A DNA stretch of 11,259 bases from Caldisericota bacterium (GCA_026390215.1 JAPLGJ010000196.1:1-11259); one strand, 5' to 3'; positions 1 through 7,537 are shown, counted from the first letter of the stretch. Translations and numbers: made by a program. The notes: generated by a model from the sequence alone, not told the origin.

Positions 1-732
1 GTCTCACTCATCCTTGCTCCGGACCACAGCAAGCTTTCGAAGCGACACGGCGCCGTCTCAGTCGGCGAGTACCGCCTCGAAGGATACGTGCCCGAGGCGC
101 TTATCAACTATCTCGTGCTCCTGGGATGGTCCCCAAAGGACGACCGTGAGTTCTTTACCGTGGACGAGCTGATCCTGGAGTTCTCGCTCGGGGGTGTTGG
201 CAAGTCCGGCGCTGTCTTCGACAAGAAGAAGCTGACATGGATGAACCACATGTACCTTGGCAGGAAAGATGCCGCGGACATTCTGACGATCCTCAAGAAG
301 GACTTCGCCGAACAGTATGCTGCAACATTCGGAGGACTCCCTGAAGACAAGACGCTCGCTGCCATCGATCTCACCAAGGGCAACGCACAGGTTCTCCCGG
401 ACCTCTTCGGGCTCGCTCGCAACATCGTCCAGCCGGACGTCGTCATCACGGACGAGAAGTCACAGGAAGTCATCAGCTCGCCAGAGGCAACACAGGTCCT
501 GCAGTACCTCGCGCAGCACTTCGACGCGATCCCGTTCGGCAAGGGCGACGATGCCATGAGTGCATGGGTGGAAGACCTTCGCAACCAGATTCCACTCCCG
601 GCCAGGAAGCTCTACAGTCCCATCCGCGTTGCGCTGTTCGGCTCCAAGGACGGCCCGGAGATCGTCAAGCTGTTCCTCATGCTGGAGCCATCTTCCATTC
701 GCGAACGCCTGCAGAAGGCTCTGGCTCATTAG
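1..732 (+). CDS. gltX: Glutamyl-tRNA synthetase, C-terminal part (5' end outside window)
   Basis: Class I aminoacyl-tRNA synthetase that charges tRNA(Glu) (or tRNA(Glu)/tRNA(Gln)) with glutamate in the cytoplasm. The frame is open from base 1 to the TAG at 730-732, giving 243 visible residues, roughly the second half of a protein that is usually about 470-490 residues. The decisive motif is KLSKRHG at bases 31-51, the KMSKS-type ATP-binding loop in the form typical of GluRS. It is followed by GYVPEALINYLVLLGWSP, the conserved start of the stem-contact region, and by DKKKLTWMNHMYL. The helical C-terminal anticodon-binding part ends with RKLYSPIRVALFGSKDGPE, matching the family pattern of a late R(V)A-TG-GPE segment. 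The start codon and the HIGH motif lie upstream of the window. I cannot tell a discriminating from a non-discriminating enzyme from this part. It is the last gene of its transcript, since a strong hairpin follows 21 bases after the stop. Confidence 0.95.
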   Translation, partial: VSLILAPDHSKLSKRHGAVSVGEYRLEGYVPEALINYLVLLGWSPKDDREFFTVDELILEFSLGGVGKSGAVFDKKKLTWMNHMYLGRKDAADILTILKKDFAEQYAATFGGLPEDKTLAAIDLTKGNAQVLPDLFGLARNIVQPDVVITDEKSQEVISSPEATQVLQYLAQHFDAIPFGKGDDAMSAWVEDLRNQIPLPARKLYSPIRVALFGSKDGPEIVKLFLMLEPSSIRERLQKALAH

Positions 733-753
733 CCAGCTCTCCACCCCGTAATC

Positions 754-788
754 ACAACCCCTCAGCGCTGCTCTTGCTGAGGGGTTGT
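754..788 (+). terminator. Intrinsic terminator after gltX
   Basis: A perfect 13-bp stem (ACAACCCCTCAGC at 754-766 pairs with 776-788) closes a 9-base loop. On the plus strand it is followed by CTCTGTTTCATGTTTC, a T-rich but interrupted tract. It starts 21 bases after the gltX stop, so it most likely ends that transcript. Because the stem is symmetric it could also stop the leftward operon, whose last gene ends 69 bases to the right. On that strand, however, the sequence after the stem (GATTACGGGG) has no T tract, so bidirectional action is only possible, not shown. The remaining bases between this hairpin and 857 hold nothing I recognise. Confidence 0.8.
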
Positions 789-856
789 CTCTGTTTCATG
801 TTTCATCGCATTGCGGCGCAAGCCCACGGGCGCACAGGGAAGAAACGCGGAAAGAA

Positions 857-1812
857 CTACAGCTTGTTGGCTTCAGCGATAAGAGTGTCGATAAAAGCGG
901 AAGGCTCGACGTTGCGAACGGGTTCGCCGCGCACAAACAGGACGCCCTGATCATGGCCGCAGGCAATGCCGACGTCGGCCGCTGTTCCCTCGCCCACGCC
1001 GTTGACGACGCAACCCATCATGGCAACAGTCACGGGCTTCACGATCTCACTCAGCCTGTTTTCGAGTTGAGCCACGAGCGACAGGATATCGGGAACTTCA
1101 CAACGACCACACGTCGGGCACGACACAATCTGTGCGCCGCGCCTTCGCAAGTCCAGTCCCGCAAGCAGGGTCCATGCCGCGTCGACCTCCAAACCCGGGT
1201 CGCCGCTGATGGAGTACCGGATCGTATCGCCGATGCCATCGAGCAGCAGGGAGCCGATGCCGGCGCTGCTCTTGACAAGTGACTGTCTCAGCGGTCCCGC
1301 CTCCGTGACTCCAAGATGAAGAGGGTAGTCGCTGCAGCCTGCGACGATGCGTACGGCTTCCACCATCTCAAGGCGTGGGCTCGTTCTGAACGCGTAAGCC
1401 CGGGGTCCATCGACCCCAGATTCGCACCGACGCGGATGGGAACAGATGATGCCTTCGCCGCCATGGCGACCTCACGCACCATCGCCGGGTCCTTGATGTT
1501 GGACGGGTTGAGGCGGATCTTGTCGACGCCAGCTTCGATGGACGCAAGCGCAAGGCGCGGGTCGAAGTGGATGTCGGCTACCAGAGGTATGGACACCTCT
1601 CTCTTGATGGCCCGCAGAGCCCGGGCCGCCTCCATATCCTTCACTGCGAGGCGAACGAGTTCACAGCCACGAAGTTCCAGCTCATGGATCTGGCGCACGG
1701 TCGACGCGATGTCACGGGTATCCGTCTTGGTCATCGTCTGCACGACGACGGGATGGTCGCCGCCTATCATGACGGACCCTACCCCCACGACACGCGACAC
1801 GCGACGTCCCAT
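857..1812 (-). pseudogene. ispG: 4-hydroxy-3-methylbut-2-enyl diphosphate synthase gene, disrupted by internal deletion and frameshift
   Basis: IspG (GcpE) is the 4Fe-4S enzyme that reductively converts MEcPP to HMBPP, the penultimate MEP-pathway step. The N-terminal half is clear: the ATG at 1812 lies 2 bases after the rseP stop and the frame reads VMIGGDHPVVVQTMTKTDTRD, then VADIHFDPRLAL, IRLNPSNI and RVGANLGSMDPG. The C-terminal half is equally clear but in another frame: DYPLHLGVTEAGP, LLLDGIGDTIRYS, the cluster ligands CPTCGRC and GCVVNGVGE, ending at the TAG at 857-859. The first frame leaves the family pattern after GSMDPG (about 1400) and stops at 1288. The second frame resembles IspG from about FRTSPRLEMVEAV (about 1390). 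Roughly 30 residues normally found between the GSL motif and the KxS segment are absent, so a base-level indel alone cannot explain it. The gene spans 956 bases, against about 345-380 codons in the family. Either this copy is dead or the assembly lost about 90-100 bases here. Confidence 0.85.
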
Positions 1813-1814
1813 CG

Positions 1815-2837
1815 CTACCGTATGAAGATTCCCACCACGTCCTTGATCGAGATCAGGGCCATGATGCCGAGAAGCGCGAACAGACCGACGCTCTGGATTG
1901 TCCCCTGGCGTTCTGGAGAGATGCGGCGACGGATGACGGCTTCTGCCAGCAGGAACAGGACCCAGCCGCCGTCCAGCGCGGGAATGGGCAGCAGTTGGGT
2001 CAGCCCGATGGCCACCGAGATGATGCCGGTCATCCACAACAGGCTCATGAACCCGCCCATGGCAGCTTCACCCGTCATGCGGGCTATCCCGATTGGACCG
2101 GTCAGAGATTGTACGCCTCTCTTCGTGAAGAGCAGTGGAAGCGCCTTGATGTAGGTGACAATGTACTCTCCCGTGAACGTCAGCGCGCGCCAGACGGACT
2201 TGAACGGGTTGTAGCGGACGAACCCGGGCCCGTAGCCGATTGCCACATAGCCGAGTTTCGCGTCCAGGGCAGGCGTCACGAGGATATCGACCTGCGATCC
2301 ACCCCGATCGACGCGGATGTCTATCTGCTGATTCTCGCTGGCTCGGACAGCAGCCGAGATCTGGTCGAAATCACTCATGAGCACGCCGTCGATGGCGAGA
2401 ATGTTGTCACCTGCCTTGAGGCCTGCTGTTTCTGCGAGAGAAGATGGCGTCACCGTGCCCACCTTGGTGGATGCACGCGGGTCTCCAAGCGTCGAGAACA
2501 CGATGGTGAAGATGAGGAACGCCAGGACCAGATTGCCAAGCATGCCCCCGACCATCGTGAAGAGGCGGGGCCACCATCCCTTCGTGTAGAAACCGTCGGG
2601 AGCGTCGTAGTTGGACTCCATGCCCTTGATCTTCACGTATGCGAGAATTGGCAAGGCGTTGATCTTGTATGCCGTTCCTCCACGCGTGCGCGACCAAATG
2701 GTACGGCCAAATCCCAGTCCAAACTCTTCCGTCTGGATATGAGATGCCCGTGCAGCAAGCATATGGCCTCCCTCGTGGAACAGGGTCGCCAACGTGAAGC
2801 TGAACACAAACGCGAGAATCGTCACAAGTATCTGCAC
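1815..2837 (-). CDS. rseP: RseP-family site-2 intramembrane zinc metalloprotease
   Basis: An intramembrane protease (M50 family) that cleaves substrates such as anti-sigma factors or signal-peptide remnants within the cytoplasmic membrane. 340 residues. The first membrane segment (about 1-20) runs into the zinc motif HEGGH at 21-25 (HExxH). A second hydrophobic segment lies at about 93-116. A single PDZ domain follows (about 124-190, with VTPSSLAETAGLKAGD). The third ligand region LLPIPALDGG (281-290, the LDG motif) sits in a hydrophobic stretch at about 263-300, and a last membrane helix at about 316-336. E. coli RseP has two PDZ domains; one, as here, is common in other bacteria. The start is GTG at 2837, chosen because AGGAG lies 8 bases upstream (2846-2850) and the segment leads directly into HEGGH. 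It is 3 bases downstream of dxr and 2 bases upstream of ispG, inside the operon. The actual substrate cannot be inferred. Confidence 0.93.
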   Translation of the reverse strand: MQILVTILAFVFSFTLATLFHEGGHMLAARASHIQTEEFGLGFGRTIWSRTRGGTAYKINALPILAYVKIKGMESNYDAPDGFYTKGWWPRLFTMVGGMLGNLVLAFLIFTIVFSTLGDPRASTKVGTVTPSSLAETAGLKAGDNILAIDGVLMSDFDQISAAVRASENQQIDIRVDRGGSQVDILVTPALDAKLGYVAIGYGPGFVRYNPFKSVWRALTFTGEYIVTYIKALPLLFTKRGVQSLTGPIGIARMTGEAAMGGFMSLLWMTGIISVAIGLTQLLPIPALDGGWVLFLLAEAVIRRRISPERQGTIQSVGLFALLGIMALISIKDVVGIFIR

Positions 2838-2840
2838 AGA

Positions 2841-4031
2841 TCAGACTCCTTTCTGGTTGCCCGGCTGAGTGCCGTATTTCATCTCATACCACAGTTCAGC
2901 CAGTTGACGCCCGTGGGCGACGGCTTCGACGTGTGCCCGGACACTCGGACTGAGGACCTCGTCCCCGGTCTCGCCGAGCACGTATCGCAGGGCTGCTACT
3001 ATATCCCCAAATGTGCCCTGCGCAACGAGAAAGCGTGAAACCGCGACCTCGTCCGCGCCAAGAAGTGCGAGCATGGACCGTGGTGAGCGCATCTCGGCCT
3101 CACGCCCGATGGCAAAGGCTTCAAACTTCGTGTCGATGGGCTCGAATGTAAGTTGTCCCAGTTCTTCCAGATGCAGGCGGGTCACCTGTTGGTGCAGGGG
3201 GCGATCGGGGACCGACAATGCGTACGCAATGGCGACCCGCATGTCAGGACGGTACGCAACAGCACGTGTGGTGCCATCCCGGAACTCGACCAGCCCGTGA
3301 ACGACTGACTGAGGGTGTTGCACTGCAGTGATCCGCCCGCGGTCGACACCAAACAGCACGTGTGCTTCAGCCAACTCGAGCGCCTTGTTGAATAGCGTCG
3401 CAGAATCGATGGTCACCTTGGGCCCCATTCGCCATGAGGGGTGCTCCAGCGCTTGTGCTGCTGTCACGCTCTCCAGGTCTGCCGCCGTTGTTGTTCGAAA
3501 CGGACCACCCGATGCGGTCAGCACCACGCGCTCGACGGTCTCGGGGTCCTCGCCCGCAAGACACTGCCAGACCGCCGACAACTCACTGTCGATGGGGCGC
3601 AGCTGTGCCCTGAATGGCTCCAGCAGGTCTCCCAGCGTGATAAGCAGTTCCTTGCTGGCGATGGCCATGGGCAATCCCGATCGCAGGAGGTCATAGACGA
3701 CCTGCGCCAGGTCAGTCGAGGCTGCTGCGACGACAGGCATGTCGAAAGCGACCCTGCCGAGCATGGACGGCAGCTCCTCATCGCTGACCACCGGGATGCG
3801 CAAGTCATGACGCTCCAGTCTGATCGTCAGCCGTTCACGGGCGGCATCGTCCGACATGGCGACGAAGCGCGGCTGAAAGGCCACAGTCTGTTCAGCGAGC
3901 ATCTCGTCGTTGCTGCGCGCGGTGAGACCGACGATGTGGTATCGCTCGGGCAGGACTCGCACTACGTCCAGCATCTGAGTCCCGATGGAGCCGGTTGAAC
4001 CAAAAAGCACAAGACCCTTGCTGCCTGTCAT
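2841..4031 (-). CDS. dxr: 1-deoxy-D-xylulose 5-phosphate reductoisomerase
   Basis: Converts DXP to 2-C-methyl-D-erythritol 4-phosphate with NADPH and a divalent metal, the committed MEP step. 396 residues, normal length. The NADPH-binding loop GSTGSIG is at 11-17, the metal-binding DSE at 148-150, LTASGGPF at 171-178, the flexible substrate loop HPSWRMG at 197-203, and DSATLFNKALE at 209-219 with the expected Asn, Lys and Glu. HPQSVVHG is at 239-246. Two positions depart from the pattern I know: the usual ANKESL is ASKELL (125-130), and the His after DSE is Leu151. The ATG at 4031 overlaps the uppS stop in ATGA and gives the normal short N-terminus before the nucleotide-binding loop; a longer in-frame start at 4151 would lie inside uppS and adds unrelated sequence. 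Directly downstream of uppS, with no cdsA between. Confidence 0.94.
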   Translation of the reverse strand: MTGSKGLVLFGSTGSIGTQMLDVVRVLPERYHIVGLTARSNDEMLAEQTVAFQPRFVAMSDDAARERLTIRLERHDLRIPVVSDEELPSMLGRVAFDMPVVAAASTDLAQVVYDLLRSGLPMAIASKELLITLGDLLEPFRAQLRPIDSELSAVWQCLAGEDPETVERVVLTASGGPFRTTTAADLESVTAAQALEHPSWRMGPKVTIDSATLFNKALELAEAHVLFGVDRGRITAVQHPQSVVHGLVEFRDGTTRAVAYRPDMRVAIAYALSVPDRPLHQQVTRLHLEELGQLTFEPIDTKFEAFAIGREAEMRSPRSMLALLGADEVAVSRFLVAQGTFGDIVAALRYVLGETGDEVLSPSVRAHVEAVAHGRQLAELWYEMKYGTQPGNQKGV

Positions 4032-4732
4032 GAGCCACCAAACCTCCGGTTCCTGGACTTGAACTTGTGCACGATCATGTCGAGCGTCGCCGGCGTGAAA
4101 TCCGGCCAGAGCACGTCGAGAAAGAACAACTCGGCATAGGCCATCTCCCACAGCAGAAAGTTGGATACCCTCGACTCTGCCCCGGTACGGACAACAATAT
4201 CGACGGGAGCCTCACCCTCCAGCCACAGATACGAATCGAACCTGTCTTCGGTGAGATCCTGGGGCGCTGCCGTTCCCGCGACACATTCAGCAGCAAATGC
4301 CCTGGCCGCATGCAGGATCTCAGCCCGTCCTCCGTAGTTGAGCGCGACGTTGAGATGAAGACCGCCGCAGGAGGCGGTACGCTTCTCGATTGTCTCGACA
4401 GAATCGCTGACGTCTGTGGGCAATGCCGCACGGTCTCCGATGATCCGCACACGCACGTGCTGAGAAACCAGCTCCGGCAACCACTTCGTCACCATGGTGA
4501 CAAACAGGTGCAGGATGTAGCTCACTTCATCCGCCGGTCGCTTCCAGTTTTCCGTCGAGAAGGCAAAAATGGTCAAGGCGGTCACGCCCAGCCCGGGCGC
4601 AGCCGCCACGATGTCATGGACGATCTGGGCGCCCTGCCTGTGGCCGGCAATGCGAGGGAGTCCACGCTCCACCGCCCACCTGCCATTGCCGTCCAGCACA
4701 ATGGCGACATGAAGCTGACTGGTTGCGCTCAC
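4028..4732 (-). CDS. uppS: Undecaprenyl diphosphate synthase (cis-prenyltransferase)
   Basis: Adds isopentenyl units in cis to farnesyl diphosphate to make undecaprenyl diphosphate, the carrier lipid for peptidoglycan and surface glycans. 234 residues, usual size is about 230-255. HVAIVLDGNGRWA (8-20) contains the catalytic Asp14 and the phosphate-binding loop. FAFSTENWKRP is the second conserved block. VRTGAESRVSNFLLWEMAYAE is the C-terminal block with the Arg and Ser of the IPP site (the family more often has GGE where this has GAE). LWPDF follows it. The start is GTG at 4732, 14 bases after the frr stop; I chose it because only seven residues precede the conserved HVA block. I see no good Shine-Dalgarno before it, so translation is probably coupled to frr. 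The stop overlaps the dxr start by 4 bases (ATGA). Supply of isoprene units by the dxr and ispG products makes the grouping functionally sensible. Confidence 0.95.
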   Translation of the reverse strand: MSATSQLHVAIVLDGNGRWAVERGLPRIAGHRQGAQIVHDIVAAAPGLGVTALTIFAFSTENWKRPADEVSYILHLFVTMVTKWLPELVSQHVRVRIIGDRAALPTDVSDSVETIEKRTASCGGLHLNVALNYGGRAEILHAARAFAAECVAGTAAPQDLTEDRFDSYLWLEGEAPVDIVVRTGAESRVSNFLLWEMAYAELFFLDVLWPDFTPATLDMIVHKFKSRNRRFGGS

Positions 4733-4746
4733 GACGTCAGGCGTCT

Positions 4747-5301
4747 CTACAGAGACAGGATCTCCTTCTCCTTGGCTTCGAGGGCTTTGTTGATCTCCGT
4801 GACATGTTTCTCTGTGAGCTTGTCAAGCTCTTCCTCGAGCCGATGCTGCTCATCCTCGGACAGTTCCTTGGCCTTCTCCTGTGCCTTGATGTCGTCGCGC
4901 ACTTCACGGCGAACGGAGCGGATTTCCTCGCGGAACTTCTCTGTGAGCTGGGAGATACGAGCTACCATCTTCTTCCGCTCCTCAAGAGTCAGATCGGGGA
5001 AGACGAGCCGCACACGCTGGCCGTCATTGGTGGGTGTGACGCCGATATTGGCCTTCAGGATGGCGCGCTCGACTTCCTTCAACAAGTTCTTGTCCCATGG
5101 TTCTATGACAAGGACCTTCGCCTGTGGAGCCGAAATCGTAGCGACATCCTTCAGAGGGTTACGCTGTCCGTAGGCCTCAACGACGACACCGTCGACGTAG
5201 GCCGGCGTGATTCGACCAGCGCGAATCTCGGAGTAGTCCTTGAGAAGGGCCTGATGAGCAGCCTGCATCTTGGCATCGATTGGCGTGAAGTACTTGTCCA
5301 C
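4747..5301 (-). CDS. frr: Ribosome recycling factor
   Basis: Splits post-termination ribosomes together with EF-G. 184 residues, essentially the standard length of about 185. The N-terminal helix includes LLKDYSEIRAGRITPAYVDG (the family's RtGRa-P-lld segment). The beta domain contains VEAYGQRNPLKDVATI and VLVIEPWDKNLLKEVERAI. LTLEERKKMV follows, and the long C-terminal helices are highly charged (REEIRSVRREVRDDIKAQEKAK). The start is GTG at 5301, immediately after the pyrH TAG at 5302-5304, with no spacer at all. A strong ribosome site AAGGAGG lies inside the last pyrH codons, 5 bases before the GTG, which fixes the start. It belongs to the usual tsf-pyrH-frr-uppS run. Confidence 0.97.
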   Translation of the reverse strand: MDKYFTPIDAKMQAAHQALLKDYSEIRAGRITPAYVDGVVVEAYGQRNPLKDVATISAPQAKVLVIEPWDKNLLKEVERAILKANIGVTPTNDGQRVRLVFPDLTLEERKKMVARISQLTEKFREEIRSVRREVRDDIKAQEKAKELSEDEQHRLEEELDKLTEKHVTEINKALEAKEKEILSL

Positions 5302-6018
5302 CTAAGCCTCCTTGATCAGAGTCCCAATGTCGCCTTGCATCACCGCCCGGACGATGTTCCCGGGCTTGTTCATGTTGAACAGCAGAATTGGGAGATGATT
5401 CTCGCGGCAAAGAGAGACAGCTGTTGCGTCCATCGCCTTCAGATGGTCGGCCAGGAACTGGTCGTACCCCAGCTGACGGTAGGGCGTAGCCGTCTTGTCC
5501 GTACGTGGATCGCCGGAGTAGACTGCATCCACGTTTGTGCCCTTCAGAAAGATGTCTGCTCCAACCTCAACTGCCCGCAGGGCAGCCACGGTGTCTGTCG
5601 TGAAATACGGGAGACCGGTCCCTCCTACGAAAATGACGACACGGTTCCTTCGGAGGTGTTCGAGAGCCCGCTGACGGATGTATGGCTCACAGACCGGATC
5701 CAGGCGCAATGCCGACATAGCCCTCGCTTCGAGTCCCACCTGCTGGAACGCCGATTGCAGCGCCAGTCCGTTCATGATGGTCGCCAGCATCCCCATGTAG
5801 TCGGCTGTGGCCCGGTCCAGACCTGTACCCTCGGCATTGGCTCCTCGCCAGATGTTTCCGCCCCCAACTACCACACCAACCTGCACGCCAAGCCCAAGAA
5901 GTTGCTGCACCTCTCGCGCAATGAACTGCAGTACCGAAAAATCGATGCCAGAAGCGGCGCTGCCCTTCAGGGCCTCGCCGCTGAGTTTCAGCACTACTCT
6001 CTTGTACAACGCCGCCAT
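5302..6018 (-). CDS. pyrH: UMP kinase
   Basis: Phosphorylates UMP to UDP using ATP; a bacterial-type hexameric enzyme of the amino-acid-kinase fold. 238 residues, as expected. RVVLKLSGEAL (8-18) is the nucleotide-binding N-terminal motif. VVVGGGNIWRG is the glycine-rich UMP-site loop. RATADYMGMLATIMNGLALQ, VIFVGGTGLPYFTTDTVAAL and IFLKGTNVDAVYSGDPR are the remaining family blocks. The frame is open upstream to 6117, but those codons overlap tsf and show no similarity, so the ATG at 6018 (MAALYKRVV) is the start. The 22 bases between the tsf stop and this ATG contain no recognisable Shine-Dalgarno (mostly C and A), which is unusual beside the strong sites of rpsB, tsf, frr and rseP, and suggests re-initiation after tsf. 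The frr ribosome site is embedded in its last codons. Confidence 0.96.
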   Translation of the reverse strand: MAALYKRVVLKLSGEALKGSAASGIDFSVLQFIAREVQQLLGLGVQVGVVVGGGNIWRGANAEGTGLDRATADYMGMLATIMNGLALQSAFQQVGLEARAMSALRLDPVCEPYIRQRALEHLRRNRVVIFVGGTGLPYFTTDTVAALRAVEVGADIFLKGTNVDAVYSGDPRTDKTATPYRQLGYDQFLADHLKAMDATAVSLCRENHLPILLFNMNKPGNIVRAVMQGDIGTLIKEA

Positions 6019-6040
6019 GGGTGTAGGTGTATGTCGAAGA

Positions 6041-6652
6041 CTAGCAGACTGTGGGGTTGCCGCCGATCTTGAAGCGCGCAAACCGCGCGACCACGATGTT
6101 CTCGCCGGTCTTGGCAATCATCGTCTTGACGAGCTCCTCAACCGTCTTGCTCTCATCGCGAATGTAGGGCTGGTGCATAAGGCAGTTCTCCTTGTAGAAC
6201 GCAGCCAGCTTCCCCTCAACAATCTTGTCCCAGACCTGCTCCGGCTTCTTCTCAGCCTCGAGCTGGACACGGTAGAGACCCTTCTCATGCTCGACGACCT
6301 CCGCCGGAACGTCCTCCGGGCGAATGAAGGAAGGATCCGTGGCTGCGATCTGTATCGCAATCTCCTTGCCCAGGTTCTGGAAGTCGTCAGTCTTGGCGAC
6401 GAAGTCCGTCTCGCAATTGAGCTGCACGAGAACACCCAGATTGCCACCCGCATGAATGTATGAGAAAACCATGCCGTCTGTGGCCTCGCGAGAGGCTTTT
6501 GAGACAGCCTTTGCCAGCCCTTTCTCCCGCAGGATGTCGATCGCCTTGTCAATGTTGCCGTCACTAGCTACCAATGCTTTCTTGCAGTCAAGGACGCCCG
6601 TGCCCGTAAGCTCGCGCAGAGCCTTGACAGTCTCCATGTCAATCGTTGCCAT
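6041..6652 (-). CDS. tsf: Elongation factor Ts
   Basis: Guanine-nucleotide exchange factor for EF-Tu. 203 residues, the short form of about 200 residues as in Thermus and Thermotoga rather than the 280-residue E. coli form, meaning one core subdomain is reduced. The N-terminal UBA-like region reads VKALRELTGTGVLDCKKAL (9-27). The interaction motif TDFVAK is at 82-87 within LNCETDFVAKTDDF. Toward the C-terminus KENCLMHQPYIRDESKTVEE and VARFARFKIG match the family's closing segment. The ATG at 6652 shares one base with the rpsB stop (TAATG), and GAGGTG lies about 5 bases upstream, so the start is secure and coupled to rpsB. Nothing looks damaged. Confidence 0.97.
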   Translation of the reverse strand: MATIDMETVKALRELTGTGVLDCKKALVASDGNIDKAIDILREKGLAKAVSKASREATDGMVFSYIHAGGNLGVLVQLNCETDFVAKTDDFQNLGKEIAIQIAATDPSFIRPEDVPAEVVEHEKGLYRVQLEAEKKPEQVWDKIVEGKLAAFYKENCLMHQPYIRDESKTVEELVKTMIAKTGENIVVARFARFKIGGNPTVC

Positions 6653-7464
6653 TATCTCACCTCATTCTCGTCGTCCGTGCTGTCCTCTACCTCTGTCACC
6701 GTCTCTGTCTCTTTCGCTTTCTCCGCTTCATGGGCGAAGTCGGCCATACTGGCGTGCTCCTCGTTTGCCTCGGACTGCTGAACGCCCTCGCGTCCTTCGA
6801 TGAGGGCACTGGCCATGAGTGCGGTGATGAGGCGGAGAGACCTGATTGCATCATCATTTGCCGGAATCTGGTAGTCGATCTCGTCAGGGTTGCAGTTGGT
6901 ATCGACGATGGCGACCACCGGAATGCCCAGCACGTGTGCTTCCTGGATAGCGCTATGCTCCTTGTGGGTGTCGATGACGTAGATCGCACGGGGAAGGCCT
7001 TCCATGGTACGAAGACCGCCGAACAGCTTGCTCAGGCGAACCTTGGACTTCATGGTCCTCGTGCGTTCCTTGATGCCCATCGTCTCGACGACGCCATCGG
7101 CTTCTTCACGGTCGATCTGCTTCAGGTGGTCAATGCTCTTGCGGACCGTGATGTAGTTGGTCATAAGACCGCCGACCCAGCGCTCGTTGACATACCAGGC
7201 GCCTGCACGGGTCGCTTCTTCACGAACGATATCCTGTGCAGCCTTCTTGGTACCGATGAAGATGACGTTGCCGCCTTCGCGCGAAACCTTCGACAGAAAC
7301 GCGTACGCCTCGTCGAGCTTGGCAACGGTCTGTTTGAGGTCAAAGATGTGAATGCCGTTGCGCTGCGTGAAGATGAAGTGTTTCATACGCGGGTCCCATC
7401 TGCGGACCTGGTGACCGAAATGCACGCCTGCCTCAAGCAGGGACTTCATTGTTACGACTGCCAC
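6652..7464 (-). CDS. rpsB: 30S ribosomal protein S2
   Basis: Structural protein of the small ribosomal subunit. 270 residues. The N-terminus reads SLLEAGVHFGHQVRRWDPRM, then YIFTQRNGIHIFDL-type sequence (here FIFTQRNGIHIFDLKQT), VIFIGTKKAAQDIV, WVGGLMTNYITVRKSI, PRAIYVIDTHKEHSAIQEA and GIPVVAIVDTNCNPDEIDYQIPANDDA, all family hallmarks. After about residue 220 there is an acidic, low-complexity tail of some 50 residues (many Glu and Asp), common in S2 of several phyla but variable. The start is GTG at 7464, supported by AGGAGG at 7472-7477 seven bases upstream; the ATG five codons in (7449) has no such site. It is the first gene of the leftward operon and is preceded by a strong promoter and a leader of about 95 bases. 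Confidence 0.97.
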   Translation of the reverse strand: MAVVTMKSLLEAGVHFGHQVRRWDPRMKHFIFTQRNGIHIFDLKQTVAKLDEAYAFLSKVSREGGNVIFIGTKKAAQDIVREEATRAGAWYVNERWVGGLMTNYITVRKSIDHLKQIDREEADGVVETMGIKERTRTMKSKVRLSKLFGGLRTMEGLPRAIYVIDTHKEHSAIQEAHVLGIPVVAIVDTNCNPDEIDYQIPANDDAIRSLRLITALMASALIEGREGVQQSEANEEHASMADFAHEAEKAKETETVTEVEDSTDDENEVR

Positions 7465-7506
7465 AATAGTGCCTCCTGTTAGTTTTTTGCCTCCGCCCGT
7501 TCAACT

Positions 7507-7537
7507 CCCGGAGAACCGCAATGCGGAACACTCCAGG
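7507..7537 (-). promoter_or_regulatory. Two-tier hairpin in the rpsB leader
   Basis: In the predicted leader of rpsB (about 7560 to 7465) the minus strand folds into a 7-bp outer stem, CCTGGAG (7537-7531) with CTCCGGG (7513-7507), including one G-T pair. An asymmetric internal loop (TGTT opposite TT) separates it from an inner stem CCGC/GCGG with a three-base ATT loop. The structure ends about 30 bases before the ribosome site and has no T tract after it, so it is not a terminator. S2 autoregulates its operon in E. coli through the rpsB leader; that this hairpin is a binding site for S2 is inference only. Confidence 0.45.

Noticed and set aside
754..788. The gltX hairpin as the terminator of the leftward operon too
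   Set aside because: The stem is symmetric, but on the minus strand the following bases lack a T tract, so I list it only for gltX.
785..1282. A 165-codon plus-strand frame between gltX and the ispG region
   Set aside because: Mostly antisense to the ispG C-terminal half, with no family resemblance and no ribosome site.
1288..1812. Reading the two ispG halves as a programmed frameshift giving a working enzyme
   Set aside because: A ribosomal shift cannot restore the roughly 30 residues that are absent, and no typical slippery heptamer with a downstream structure is visible.
1995..3038. A 347-codon plus-strand frame opposite rseP and the end of dxr
   Set aside because: Antisense shadow of two recognised genes; composition rich in Arg, His and Asp with no motif.
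3300..3330. Possible operon-internal promoter in dxr
   Set aside because: No paired -35 and -10 of convincing quality were found there by eye.
4723..6072. A 449-codon open frame on the plus strand opposite frr and pyrH
   Set aside because: It lies entirely antisense to two well-conserved genes plus the gaps around them, its product shows no domain, and long antisense frames are expected in GC-rich coding DNA.
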